Shown here: piece after piece, positions 39,881-47,895 of the stretch | How positions within the stretch are numbered: the first letter of the stretch is position 1 | How the letters are laid out: every line of letters starts with the position of its first letter | From: Acidobacteriota bacterium | GTDB taxonomy: Bacteria; Acidobacteriota; Vicinamibacteria; Vicinamibacterales; SCN-69-37 | Length of the DNA stretch: 54,361 nucleotides | Assembly: GCA_005799825.1 (NCBI GenBank) | Contig: SYFT01000025.1 | Span: forward strand, 1-54,361 | Reading direction: 5' to 3' | Program-made: the position numbers and the translations under genes | The notes under the pieces: model-generated | The model's input: only the letters and a program-made list of their open reading frames with translations | Databases searched by the model: none | What the model was told of the DNA's origin: nothing

Positions 39881-42745
39881 TCAAAAAGCTGGCGCTCGTT
39901 CACGCGTGGCCCGAATCTCCACCACCGCCGGCTTCGTCGTGAGCGGCACCACGGCCGCGCCGCGCTCTGAGGCGAACGTACCGGTCACACGGAATGTGCC
40001 GACGCCGGTGGGCGTGGATGGTTGCTCCACGCGCACGCGCGCGCGGGGGCTGTCTGGCGTGGCGGGGGCCAGAGTGACTCGCACCATCTGCGTGCGTAAA
40101 TCCACTTCAACGCGCTCGAACTGGCCTGCGTCGAGTGTGAGGTAGAGCCCGAGCGGCGCGATGTAGACGCGCTTGCGGAGCGAGTCCACCACGTCCACCG
40201 TGATGCGTGCGCCTGATACCGACACGTTGCCCCCAAACGCCTGCCACCCGAACTCCGGATGGTTGATGACGTAGGTGGCTGAATTGAGCGCGTGCCCAAG
40301 GAAGTTCGGACCGTAATCGCCCGAATACGCATCCCACTTTAACGACTCGGGGAACGCGTGGAATGCGACCGACGCAAAGCCTTCCTGATCGATGTTGGTC
40401 AGCGCGCCCATAGTGCCGGCGTAGCCAATGCGCAACAGGTGCAGGTCATCGGGCTGTTCCCGATAGCGGGCCAGCACGGGAATGGCGTTGAGTCCGGATC
40501 CGTAGTGATGCAACTGCCGCTCATAGCGCGCACCCGGTGCGCCGGCATAGATGAAGTCCCAGTAGCGGCGAGCCGCCCCGTTGTAGCCCCAGTGCGGTAC
40601 GAGCGGCATGTACCCGATGATGGAATTGACCGCCGTCAGCGACTGCGGATTGTGGCCGAAATACCGCGTCCAGGCGTAGACCTCTTCCTGGCCCGTCGAA
40701 TCCCACGCCATCTCGCTCCCGAACGGATACGCCTGCGCGGCCCAGCGATCGGCACGCATCTTCATGCGCGTTTCGAGGGCGGCCACTTTTTCCGTCCACC
40801 CCTCGCGCTTCATATCGGCCAGCGTCTCAGTGAACACACTGGCGCCCATGAGTCCCACGTTCGTGTAGCCCACCTTGTTGGCCGGATCGGTCAGGAACAT
40901 CATTGTCTGATAAGCCTGATCGAGATACCAATTCCACGGGTGTCTCGTGGCCAGGCCCTCGTGGTGACGCGCCACCCGATACATCGACCAGTACGCGCCC
41001 ACCACATGTACGTAGTTGTAGGCGCGGCCAGTGGATTCAGACGCCTCCTTGTTCCAACTCGTCCACGTCGTCCAGTTCAGCTTCGAGTCGTAGGAGAAGT
41101 CGGGTTTGTCTTTTGGATCGTAGTACAGCAGGCTCTTTCGGACGCCGTACTTCCGCTGGCCGGCGCCGTACTGGATGCCGCCCCACAACACGCCGTCGAT
41201 GAAGCGCTCGTACTTATCGACCTCGTCCTTCGTCGGTTGACCGAACAGTTTCATTCCAGCCGCCAGCCACGAGCCAGATCCACCCTCGTCACCAAGGCCG
41301 GCAATCCACACACGCGCGTCCTGTTCCACGATGGCGTCTTTGGCGCGGTCGTAGCTCATGACTGAGGGACTGCGGCCGAATGGGTCGCCGGGTTTGTCGA
41401 ACCACTGTTTGGTGAACAGGAAGGTGCCGAGGTCGCTCACGACTTGGGCAGCCGGCTTCGTGACGTAGTACGAAAGCGCCTGATTTGTGCCGTCGGCGTA
41501 TTTCACCGTCACGCGAGCGCGGCCCCAGGTCCGGCCTCTCAGCGTGTACTGCTTCCACCCATTCGGCGTGTTGCTGCCGGCGGCCACCGTCAGGGCGCCT
41601 GTTGGCGCCACGTCAACCGACGTCACGCGACCCGGGTAACGCAGAAACAGTTTCATGTCTTCGTCCATCGGGGCCACGTAGCCTGGGATGCCGACGGCCA
41701 CCGGACGCCCAGCCTTGGCGAGCGTGTCTTCCACCGCGCGGATGGACGGCGACAGCAGGAACTCCAGACCGTAGGTCCGCGACTGTCCTGGTGCGAGTGT
41801 GGCTAGCGTCGGGGTATTCCACGGAGTGGCACTGCGCCATTCGTTCTCAACAAACGCCTGCGTGTGCGCCATCCACTCGAAGACGCCTTCAGACGTTTGT
41901 GTACGCGGCGTGCGGTCGTCCACCGTGCGCCATCCTTCGAGCGGTGTCTTGCCGTGAGGCACGACGACGAGCGCCGGTCCATTACCCGAGAGCCGTGTGA
42001 CCTGCACGAAGCCCGCGTCGGCCGCGATCGCCGGGTCGAAGAACGAACACACTTCGTGGGCCTGTTCCAGATTGCGACCCGTGATGAGGTTGTTGAAAAC
42101 CACCGGCAGGCCGAGTGCGCCAATCTGCACCGGCGCTGTTCCAGGATTCGACAGGGTGAAGGACAGCACCAGCCGTCCATTGATGAGCTGCCAGCTACGC
42201 GTGACCTTCACCGGGACGTCGTCAGGGAGCGTTGCCGACAGATCCGCGGCCGCCAATGTGGTGCCGGACGCGGGGAGCGCCGTCACCGGCTTTCGCGCCG
42301 TGGCGCTCGCGTAGCTTGCCCAGGCCCCCGACGATCCGGTGCGCAACCGCATGGTGATGTCGCCGAGGTGGCTGTAGCCGTCAGCGGCTCGTGCGGCCAG
42401 CCGATCGCCTGGCGTAAAGTCGAACGTCAGCGGGCCGGTGGGTTCGGGCGGTACGGCCGGCGTTTGTCCTGCTTGTCCGGCGCGTCCGCCACGCACCGGG
42501 CGCGTTGTTGGCGTGTAGGTAGGCACACCCTTGGGTTCCAGGGTCGCGATTGTTTGCGAGGCCGTCACCAGTTTTAGGGTGAAATCAGGCGTATCGAATG
42601 TCAGCACACCGGCCTCAAGCCCCAGCGTTGGCGGCGGCGGGGGAGGCTGATCGCCGCGCCCCGTGCCCTGTTGCGCCACGACGCCGGCAATGAGGCCGAG
42701 GCCAAGGCCGATCACGACAAGACCGCGCGCTGACAGGTGATTCAT
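39881..42745 (-). CDS. Large exported protein, DUF5695-like, probable carbohydrate-active
   Basis: From the ATG at 42745 the product is 954 residues. It has a signal peptide (LSARGLVVIGLGLGLIAGVV), a short proline run, N-terminal beta-sandwich-like domains (residues ~40-450) and a central helical region rich in Trp/Tyr (FERFIDGVLWGGIQYGAGQR, GRAYNYVHVVGAYWSMYRVA, WNWYLDQAYQTMMFLTDPAN) resembling an alpha/alpha toroid as in glycan-processing enzymes. A C-terminal beta domain follows. I recall this arrangement as DUF5695; no enzyme activity is established. The start codon lies 9 nt from a minus-strand TATAAT shared with the divergent agmatinase-like gene. Confidence 0.7.
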   Translation of the reverse strand: MNHLSARGLVVIGLGLGLIAGVVAQQGTGRGDQPPPPPPTLGLEAGVLTFDTPDFTLKLVTASQTIATLEPKGVPTYTPTTRPVRGGRAGQAGQTPAVPPEPTGPLTFDFTPGDRLAARAADGYSHLGDITMRLRTGSSGAWASYASATARKPVTALPASGTTLAAADLSATLPDDVPVKVTRSWQLINGRLVLSFTLSNPGTAPVQIGALGLPVVFNNLITGRNLEQAHEVCSFFDPAIAADAGFVQVTRLSGNGPALVVVPHGKTPLEGWRTVDDRTPRTQTSEGVFEWMAHTQAFVENEWRSATPWNTPTLATLAPGQSRTYGLEFLLSPSIRAVEDTLAKAGRPVAVGIPGYVAPMDEDMKLFLRYPGRVTSVDVAPTGALTVAAGSNTPNGWKQYTLRGRTWGRARVTVKYADGTNQALSYYVTKPAAQVVSDLGTFLFTKQWFDKPGDPFGRSPSVMSYDRAKDAIVEQDARVWIAGLGDEGGSGSWLAAGMKLFGQPTKDEVDKYERFIDGVLWGGIQYGAGQRKYGVRKSLLYYDPKDKPDFSYDSKLNWTTWTSWNKEASESTGRAYNYVHVVGAYWSMYRVARHHEGLATRHPWNWYLDQAYQTMMFLTDPANKVGYTNVGLMGASVFTETLADMKREGWTEKVAALETRMKMRADRWAAQAYPFGSEMAWDSTGQEEVYAWTRYFGHNPQSLTAVNSIIGYMPLVPHWGYNGAARRYWDFIYAGAPGARYERQLHHYGSGLNAIPVLARYREQPDDLHLLRIGYAGTMGALTNIDQEGFASVAFHAFPESLKWDAYSGDYGPNFLGHALNSATYVINHPEFGWQAFGGNVSVSGARITVDVVDSLRKRVYIAPLGLYLTLDAGQFERVEVDLRTQMVRVTLAPATPDSPRARVRVEQPSTPTGVGTFRVTGTFASERGAAVVPLTTKPAVVEIRATRERAPAF

Positions 42746-42754
42746 AGTGGGCAG

Positions 42755-42762
42755 ATTATAAT
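42755..42762. promoter_or_regulatory. Palindromic bidirectional -10 element ATTATAAT
   Basis: ATTATAAT is its own reverse complement and gives a perfect TATAAT on both strands: 42757-42762 rightwards and 42760-42755 leftwards. Leftward transcription would start ~3 nt before the ATG at 42745. Rightward transcription would start near 42769, after the ATG at 42761 but just before a GTG at 42773. No proper -35 is visible on either side. Confidence 0.6.
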
Positions 42763-43597
42763 GTGCCCGCCTGTGGCCCTCCCTGTCCTTGTCGGCCTGC
42801 CGTACGATGCAAGTTCTTCGTTCCTGCGTGGTGCGGCGGGCGCGCCCGCGGCTATTCGCGCAGCGCTCAACTCTCCGGCCGGGAATGCGTGGTCGGAGCG
42901 ACATGGACCCTCAATTGGCGCGGACCTGCTCGACGATGCCGGCGATCTGGCGTTGGACGGCCCCGCGCAGTCGCGCGACACGATCGAACGCGAGGTGCGC
43001 CTGCTGGCCGCCTCACGCTGGTCCCCGATTCTGCTTGGCGGTGACCACTCGGTGACGTATCCCGTCCTTCGGGCGATTGGGCCGTTGCACAAGGGACTGA
43101 CCGTGCTGCACTTTGATGCGCACTCGGACCTGTACGACGAGTTCGAGGGCGACCGCTACTCGCACGCGTGTCCCTTCGCGCGTGTGATGGAAGAACAACT
43201 GGTGTCGCATCTGGTGCAGGTCGGTATCAGGACACTGACCGGCCCTCAGCAGGAACAGGCGAAGCGTTTTGGCGTCGAGATGATCGACATGCGGGCCTGG
43301 GCCGATGGCGCCCGGCCGTCGGTGGGCGGCCCCGTCTATGTGTCGCTGGACCTCGATGTGCTCGATCCCGCCTTCGCGCCTGGCGTGTCACATCGCGAAC
43401 CTGGCGGGCTCTCGGTGCGGGATGTGCTCAGCGTGTTGTTTGCGCTCAACGGCCCCATCGTCGGCGCCGACATCGTCGAGTACAACCCCGCCAAAGATTG
43501 GGACGGCATCACCGCGCAGGTGGCCGCAAAGTTCGTCAAGGAACTTGCGGGCCTGATGCGCCGGGGGCCGCTGGCCCGACTCACAGGGCTTCCGTAG
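42761..43597 (+). CDS. Agmatinase/arginase-family ureohydrolase
   Basis: The enzyme hydrolyses a guanidino group to urea using two manganese ions. Metal-ligand motifs are LGGDHSVTYPV, LHFDAHSDLYD and VSLDLDVLDPAFAPGVSHRE. The segment YSHACPFARVMEE is typical of agmatinase-like members (putrescine synthesis), though formimidoyl- or other guanidino-substrate enzymes are possible. Length is 278 residues from the ATG at 42761. The promoter geometry would favour the GTG at 42773, removing only four residues. Confidence 0.82.
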   Translation: MCPPVALPVLVGLPYDASSSFLRGAAGAPAAIRAALNSPAGNAWSERHGPSIGADLLDDAGDLALDGPAQSRDTIEREVRLLAASRWSPILLGGDHSVTYPVLRAIGPLHKGLTVLHFDAHSDLYDEFEGDRYSHACPFARVMEEQLVSHLVQVGIRTLTGPQQEQAKRFGVEMIDMRAWADGARPSVGGPVYVSLDLDVLDPAFAPGVSHREPGGLSVRDVLSVLFALNGPIVGADIVEYNPAKDWDGITAQVAAKFVKELAGLMRRGPLARLTGLP

Positions 43598-43607
43598 CGC
43601 GGCTGCC

Positions 43608-43814
43608 ATGGCCGTGGCGGCATTTTTCATGCAGCGCAACCTGCACGGCCGGTATCTGTTGCCGCTTGCCATCCCCATGGTGGCTATCGTCGTCTCCGCG
43701 CTGGGTGCCGCGCTGGGGCGCGCACACTCACGCGGCTGGCGATGGGTGGTGGTGCTTGTCATCGTAGCCATTCACGGCGCCAGCGTTGTATCGGTCGCCA
43801 GCCGGTATTTCTAG
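43608..43814 (+). pseudogene. C-terminal remnant of a membrane glycosyltransferase-like protein
   Basis: The short frame encodes MQRNLHGRYLLPLAIPMVAI, a hydrophobic region and VVVLVIVAIHGASVVSVASR, then stop. The HGRYLLPLAIP motif followed by terminal helices resembles the end of large GT39-like or DUF2142-like membrane proteins. No upstream part exists; it begins only 10 bp after the agmatinase-like stop. It is best read as a truncated leftover. Confidence 0.45.
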
Positions 43815-43826
43815 AGCTATTTTCGT

Positions 43827-44281
43827 TTGCCCGTAGGCCTCGGCCTTGAAGATCAGGTCGAGCGATACCCTTCGGAAATGTTGCCGAACTCGAGCGTGTC
43901 TGACTTGCGGCTCGCGAACCTTCGGAAGGCCGACCCGCACCTGGCCACCGGCAAACACAACTTCGTCCTCGCGGTGATGGGCGAAGCGATTGCGCGCAAT
44001 TGGGCAACGCGTTGGTGGCGCCCGGCAGTGTGTTCCTGTCGCAGGAAACCTTTCGTGCCATGCGCACCGACATGGCCACCAGCCTCAAGGGGATGGAGTT
44101 CACCACCGTCATCCTGCTGGGCGACAGCGGCGTCAGCCTGTTGCCGCTCGAGAAGACGCTGGAGATGGCGAAGAAGATCGTGGAATTACCGACCGGGCTG
44201 ACGGTGGACGCGATCGCCAAGGGGCTGGGCGGGCCAGGTAAGCACGGCCTGCCGTTCCCTCCGGGTATCATCAAGGTGTGA
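43827..44281 (+). pseudogene. Creatininase-family remnant with frameshift and internal deletion
   Basis: From about 43935 the frame reads PHLATGKHNFVLAVMGEAIA, like the active-site HxxxGKHN region of creatininase-family amidohydrolases. Near 43999 it must change frame to continue LGNALVAPGSVFLSQETFRA and LKGMEFTTVILLGDSG. The sequence then jumps directly to VSLLPLEKTLEMAKKIVELP, the family C-terminus, so a central segment of roughly 80-90 residues, estimated from the family layout, is missing. The residues encoded at 43827-43934 (EDQVERYPSEMLPNSSVSDL) are not recognised. Confidence 0.55.
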
Positions 44282-44297
44282 CTGCAAACAGGCCGAT

Positions 44298-44954
44298 GTG
44301 ACCGCGAACAGGATGCCTCTTTTCATCGAAGCCGCCGTTGAGTCCATCGGCGGTGTCCTGGCGGCCGACGCCGAGGGTGTGGACCGCATCGAGCTCTGCG
44401 GGTTGCTCCACGATGGCGCCGTGACGCCATCGATCGGCCTTATCACCGAGGCCCTGGCCGCGGTGAAGACGCCGATCCATGTGTTCGTTCGCCCCCGCAC
44501 TGGCGATTTTGTGTACGACCGCCACGACGTGGCGGTGATGATGGCCGACATCGCCTCCGCCAGGGCTGCCGGTGCGCCTGGTGTCGTATTTGGTGCGTTG
44601 ACGAGTGGGGGTACGATCGACCGCGTCCTGATGGCGGATCTCATCGCGGCCGCCCGACCCCTGGTGATCGGGTTTCACCGCGCGTTCGATCAACTGGTTG
44701 ATCAGGCCAGCGGTCTTGAGATCCTGATTGAACTGGGCGTGGCTGTCGTGCTGACGAGTGGCGGCGCCGACCGCGCGCTGGACGGAGCAGATCAACTCGG
44801 CCGGCTCGTGGGCCAATCGGCCGGCCGTATCGACATCCTCGCCGGCGGCGGCGTCACGCCCGGCAATATCAAGGCGCTGCTGGATCGCAGTGGCGTGCAC
44901 CAGGTGCACGGCAAGGCCTTTGCCGGCCTTCGATCGCTGGTAGCATCCCTCTGA
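44298..44954 (+). CDS. cutC: CutC family protein
   Basis: The 218-residue TIM-barrel protein has family segments: FIEAAVESIGGVLAADAEGV, DRIELCGLLHDGAVTPSIGL, PIHVFVRPRTGDFVYDRHD, VIGFHRAFDQ, VVLTSGGADRALDG and DILAGGGVTPGNI. CutC was first linked to copper tolerance in Escherichia coli, but its role in copper is disputed. Start GTG 44298 is used; an ATG at 44313 (MPLFIEAAVES) fits the family start equally well. It lies 16 bp after the creatininase remnant and 1 bp before the leuC stump. Confidence 0.88.
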   Translation: MTANRMPLFIEAAVESIGGVLAADAEGVDRIELCGLLHDGAVTPSIGLITEALAAVKTPIHVFVRPRTGDFVYDRHDVAVMMADIASARAAGAPGVVFGALTSGGTIDRVLMADLIAAARPLVIGFHRAFDQLVDQASGLEILIELGVAVVLTSGGADRALDGADQLGRLVGQSAGRIDILAGGGVTPGNIKALLDRSGVHQVHGKAFAGLRSLVASL

Positions 44955-44955
44955 G

Positions 44956-45228
44956 ATGGCCGAGACGCTAATCGAGAAAGTGTGGAACCAGCATGCTGCG
45001 CGGCAGCTGCCGAATGGCCTGACGCAGCTCTACGTGGGCTTGCACCTGGTGCATGAAGTGACCGGTCCGCGGGCATTCGACATGCTCACCGCGCGCGGCT
45101 GGCCCGTGGGCGCGCCGCACCGTGCGTTCGCCACGATGGATCACATCGTGCCCACCAACAGGCAGGCGGCGATCGGCGCCTGCCGGTCCTCAGTCGTGGC
45201 ACAATGGCGCCTTGGAGGATTGCGATGA
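44956..45228 (+). pseudogene. leuC: Truncated leuC (3-isopropylmalate dehydratase large subunit), N-terminal stump
   Basis: The first ~70 residues match LeuC (MAETLIEKVWNQHAARQLPN, LYVGLHLVHEVTGPRAFDML, PHRAFATMDHIVPTNRQ). The match then stops near 45165 and the frame runs out at 45228 in unrelated sequence overlapping the next gene's start. Normal LeuC is about 470 residues with a 4Fe-4S cluster, so this stump cannot be active. A deletion joining leuC to the M24 peptidase promoter region is the simplest explanation. Confidence 0.8.
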
Positions 45229-46610
45229 GACGACACATGTTGGCGGTGGCCTTCGCGTGTGCAGTGGTGACGCTGATCACAGCGGCCCCCACGGCACGTG
45301 CGCTTGATACGGCGGAGTACGCCACGCGGCGCAGCCGCCTGATGGACGACATCGGCACCGGGGTCGCGATTTTTTTGGGAGCGACCACGCCGGCCAGCGA
45401 TGTCGCGTTCCGGCAGGGGCACGACTTCTTCTACATGACCGGCGTGGAGATTCCAGACGCCATCCTGGTCGTGGACGGCATGCGGAAGGAAAGCGTGTTG
45501 TTCTTCACGATGGATGAGAAGGCCGCCGATGGTCTGGGCATTCCGGTTGACCTTGTCCGAACCCCGTCCAAGGTCACCGGCATCGAGCGTGTCATGCCGG
45601 CCGATGGCTTTAATGGGTATCTCGCCGGTCTGGTCCGTCGCAACACACCGGTCTATACCCTGTTCAGGCCCGAGGAAATCGGCCCCGAGAACAGCAACGA
45701 GAAGTTCAACGCGCTGCAGCGATCGATGACGATGGACATGTGGGACGGTCGGCTGACGCGTGAATTGCAGTTCGTCAAGCTGTTGCGCGAGCGATTCCCT
45801 CAGGCCGATGTTCGCGACAGTTCGTCTGCCGTCTGGAACCTGCGCAAGTACAAGTCGGCGGCTGAACTGGCCACCATGCGCGAGGCGGCGCAGCTCGGCG
45901 TCGAGGGGCACAAGGCCTTCATCCGGTCGACCCAGCCAGGAGTTGCTGAGCGCTCGCTGGCGGCCCTGTTCGAATTCGTCACCGGGCTCGGCGGCGGCCG
46001 TGGGCTGGCGTATTACACCATCATCATGTCCGGGAAGAACCATGCCTACGGCCACTACCACGCCTATGACCGCGTACTGGCCGATGGCGACTTCGTGATC
46101 CTCGACGCCGGGCCCAACCTGGCCAACTACCACGTCGACATTTCGACCACCTTCCCGGCGTCGGGTCGATTCTCGCCGAGGCAGCGCGAGTTGTACGAGG
46201 CCGCGCTGGTCATTCGCAACGCCGCGATTGCCGCGTATCGCCCCGGCATCACCCTGCGCGCGGTCGGGCAGAAGATGCAGGAGGCGCTCGTCGCCAATAA
46301 GCTTGAGCGTTTTGCGAGCGACTTCGCGAGCATCATTCGCTACGGCGGGTACAACCACTCCGTCGGCATGGCGACGCACGACGCGATGGGCACGTTTGCC
46401 GGACCCGACGAGGTACTCCGCCCCGGCTTTGTCTTTGCGTGCGACATCCAGATCTACCGCGTGGATGAACACATCGGGGTGCGTATCGAGGACACCGTGG
46501 CGATCACGGACATGGGCAGCGAGGTGCTATCGTTGGGCGCGCCGCGCACGGTGGTCGAGATCGAAGCGCTGATGCGGGAGCCCGGCATTCTGCAGAGCCT
46601 CCGTCGCTAG
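45225..46610 (+). CDS. Exported M24 family metallopeptidase (Xaa-Pro aminopeptidase-like)
   Basis: The ATG at 45225 has GGAGG upstream and begins a signal peptide (MRRHMLAVAFACAVVTLITA, cleavage near ARA). The 461-residue protein has the aminopeptidase P N-domain (GHDFFYMTGVEIPDAILVVD) and the pita-bread catalytic domain: DAGPNLANYHVDISTTFP (two Asp ligands), YNHSVGMATHDAMG (His) and GVRIEDTVAIT (last Glu). The fourth ligand, usually Glu in an EPG motif, is replaced by Asp-like FACDIQIY. It would release N-terminal residues before proline in the periplasm. Confidence 0.85.
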   Translation: MRRHMLAVAFACAVVTLITAAPTARALDTAEYATRRSRLMDDIGTGVAIFLGATTPASDVAFRQGHDFFYMTGVEIPDAILVVDGMRKESVLFFTMDEKAADGLGIPVDLVRTPSKVTGIERVMPADGFNGYLAGLVRRNTPVYTLFRPEEIGPENSNEKFNALQRSMTMDMWDGRLTRELQFVKLLRERFPQADVRDSSSAVWNLRKYKSAAELATMREAAQLGVEGHKAFIRSTQPGVAERSLAALFEFVTGLGGGRGLAYYTIIMSGKNHAYGHYHAYDRVLADGDFVILDAGPNLANYHVDISTTFPASGRFSPRQRELYEAALVIRNAAIAAYRPGITLRAVGQKMQEALVANKLERFASDFASIIRYGGYNHSVGMATHDAMGTFAGPDEVLRPGFVFACDIQIYRVDEHIGVRIEDTVAITDMGSEVLSLGAPRTVVEIEALMREPGILQSLRR

Positions 46611-46632
46611 CCGCTGAGTCAGGCCGTCGGCC

Positions 46633-47700
46633 CTACCGCCCTGCGACGGCGCGTCCCTTGGCGACCGCGCGGAATGCCGCGTCGTTGAACGCCTGCAGGA
46701 TGCCGACTGTGAACCCCTGCCGGTACCGCGTCTCGATGTCGTTTTCGTTGACCGGATACGCGCAGCCCTTCTGGAACTCCTTGCAGGTCGCCAGGATTTT
46801 CTGAATCGCCGCTTCCCACGCGATATCGTCACGCACGCGACGCCCTTCGGCGTTGGTGGTGGAGAAGACGCCGCCCAATGTGCCCGCGCCGGCAGCGATG
46901 ACGCTGAGGCCGGGCACCTGGGCGATCTCGCGAATGTTGGCGAGTCCCTCGTGGGATTCGATGATGGCCCACACCACGAGTTCGCCCTCGGGGTTGAGCG
47001 GCCAGACGTCGGCCTTGCGGCGATACTCCGACTCGCTCAGGCCCCAGTACTTCGGCGCGTTGCCGACCGCATCGGGGCGTGTGCCGCCCTTTGAGGCGAA
47101 GCGCAGCGCGTTGATGCCCAGGCGCAGTTCCTCGGCGGTGTCGACTTCGACAAACGAGATGCTCGAGATGCCGACGTTGAGCTGACGGCTGAGGATGGTG
47201 ATGTAGTCGGACGGATTGGGCTCACCCGGACGTGTGATGTTCGGTGCCTTCGAATTGATCGGCGCGAGCAGGCGGCGCGGCGATCCGCCGACCGGACCGG
47301 CGGCGGCCATGGCGTCCTGGAACGCCGCGATCATCGGCTCACCGGCGTCGGGGGTACGTTCCATGGCGGCCGTGAAAAACCAGTCACCGTCCTGGTGGGC
47401 CATCGCGTCCTGCGCAAGGTCGGCTGGGGTGCGGACCGGCACCGGGGCGGGCGGCGGCGTCGGTGTTGCGGGCGGCGTGGTCACCGCGGCGCCGGTTCCC
47501 GCAGCGCCACCCGCGCGACCACCGCGATTGCCGCCGGGGCCGCCGCCGCGTGGCGGCGTTGGCAGGCCGAGGCCAAACATCCCCCGCTTGGCACCGAGCA
47601 ATTCAATCATCGGATTCAGATGCGTCGGTTGCTGACCGGTCACCGACACACCACACACCAACGCTCCCACGAGGCCAACGGCCACCACCCGTACGCGCAT
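46633..47700 (-). CDS. Exported HpcH/HpaI aldolase/citrate lyase-family protein
   Basis: ATG 47700 has GGAGG 4-5 nt upstream and opens a signal peptide (MRVRVVAVGLVGALVCGVSV). Residues ~45-95 are a Gly/Pro/Ala-rich linker. The rest is a TIM-barrel HpcH/HpaI-like domain (VGISSISFVEVDTAEELRLG, VVWAIIESHEGLANIREIAQ, LSVIAAGAGTLGGVFS). Family members normally bind metal through Glu and an Asp in GPxDLS; here the Asp position reads Thr (GAGTLGG). Export and this change suggest a non-aldolase role. Converges with the M24 gene across 22 bp. Confidence 0.72.
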   Translation of the reverse strand: MRVRVVAVGLVGALVCGVSVTGQQPTHLNPMIELLGAKRGMFGLGLPTPPRGGGPGGNRGGRAGGAAGTGAAVTTPPATPTPPPAPVPVRTPADLAQDAMAHQDGDWFFTAAMERTPDAGEPMIAAFQDAMAAAGPVGGSPRRLLAPINSKAPNITRPGEPNPSDYITILSRQLNVGISSISFVEVDTAEELRLGINALRFASKGGTRPDAVGNAPKYWGLSESEYRRKADVWPLNPEGELVVWAIIESHEGLANIREIAQVPGLSVIAAGAGTLGGVFSTTNAEGRRVRDDIAWEAAIQKILATCKEFQKGCAYPVNENDIETRYRQGFTVGILQAFNDAAFRAVAKGRAVAGR

Positions 47701-47882
47701 ACAGCCTCCGGTGGGGGAATCATACTGCGGGCGCGGGGGGGGTGTCGGCGAAATCGTGTTCGCGGCGTTTAATCTGGCCTGGATGAACCGGGGAACGTCG
47801 GCCCCCGGCCTGGTGTGTGCCTCGTCGTAAGTCGAAGCCAACGACCTACGAAGGCGGCCTGGATGAAGGTCGTCAATGGCGG

Positions 47883-47888
47883 TATTCT
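47883..47888 (+). promoter_or_regulatory. -10 box TATTCT before the BNR-repeat protein gene
   Basis: TATTCT ends 7 bp before the ATG at 47896 with no ribosome-binding site between, fitting a leaderless mRNA. Confidence 0.35.
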
Positions 47889-47895
47889 CTGTCGC

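Noticed and set aside
40358-41365. 335-codon plus-strand frame opposite the DUF5695-like gene
   Set aside because: No recognisable domain or start signal; the minus-strand protein is coherent across the same region.
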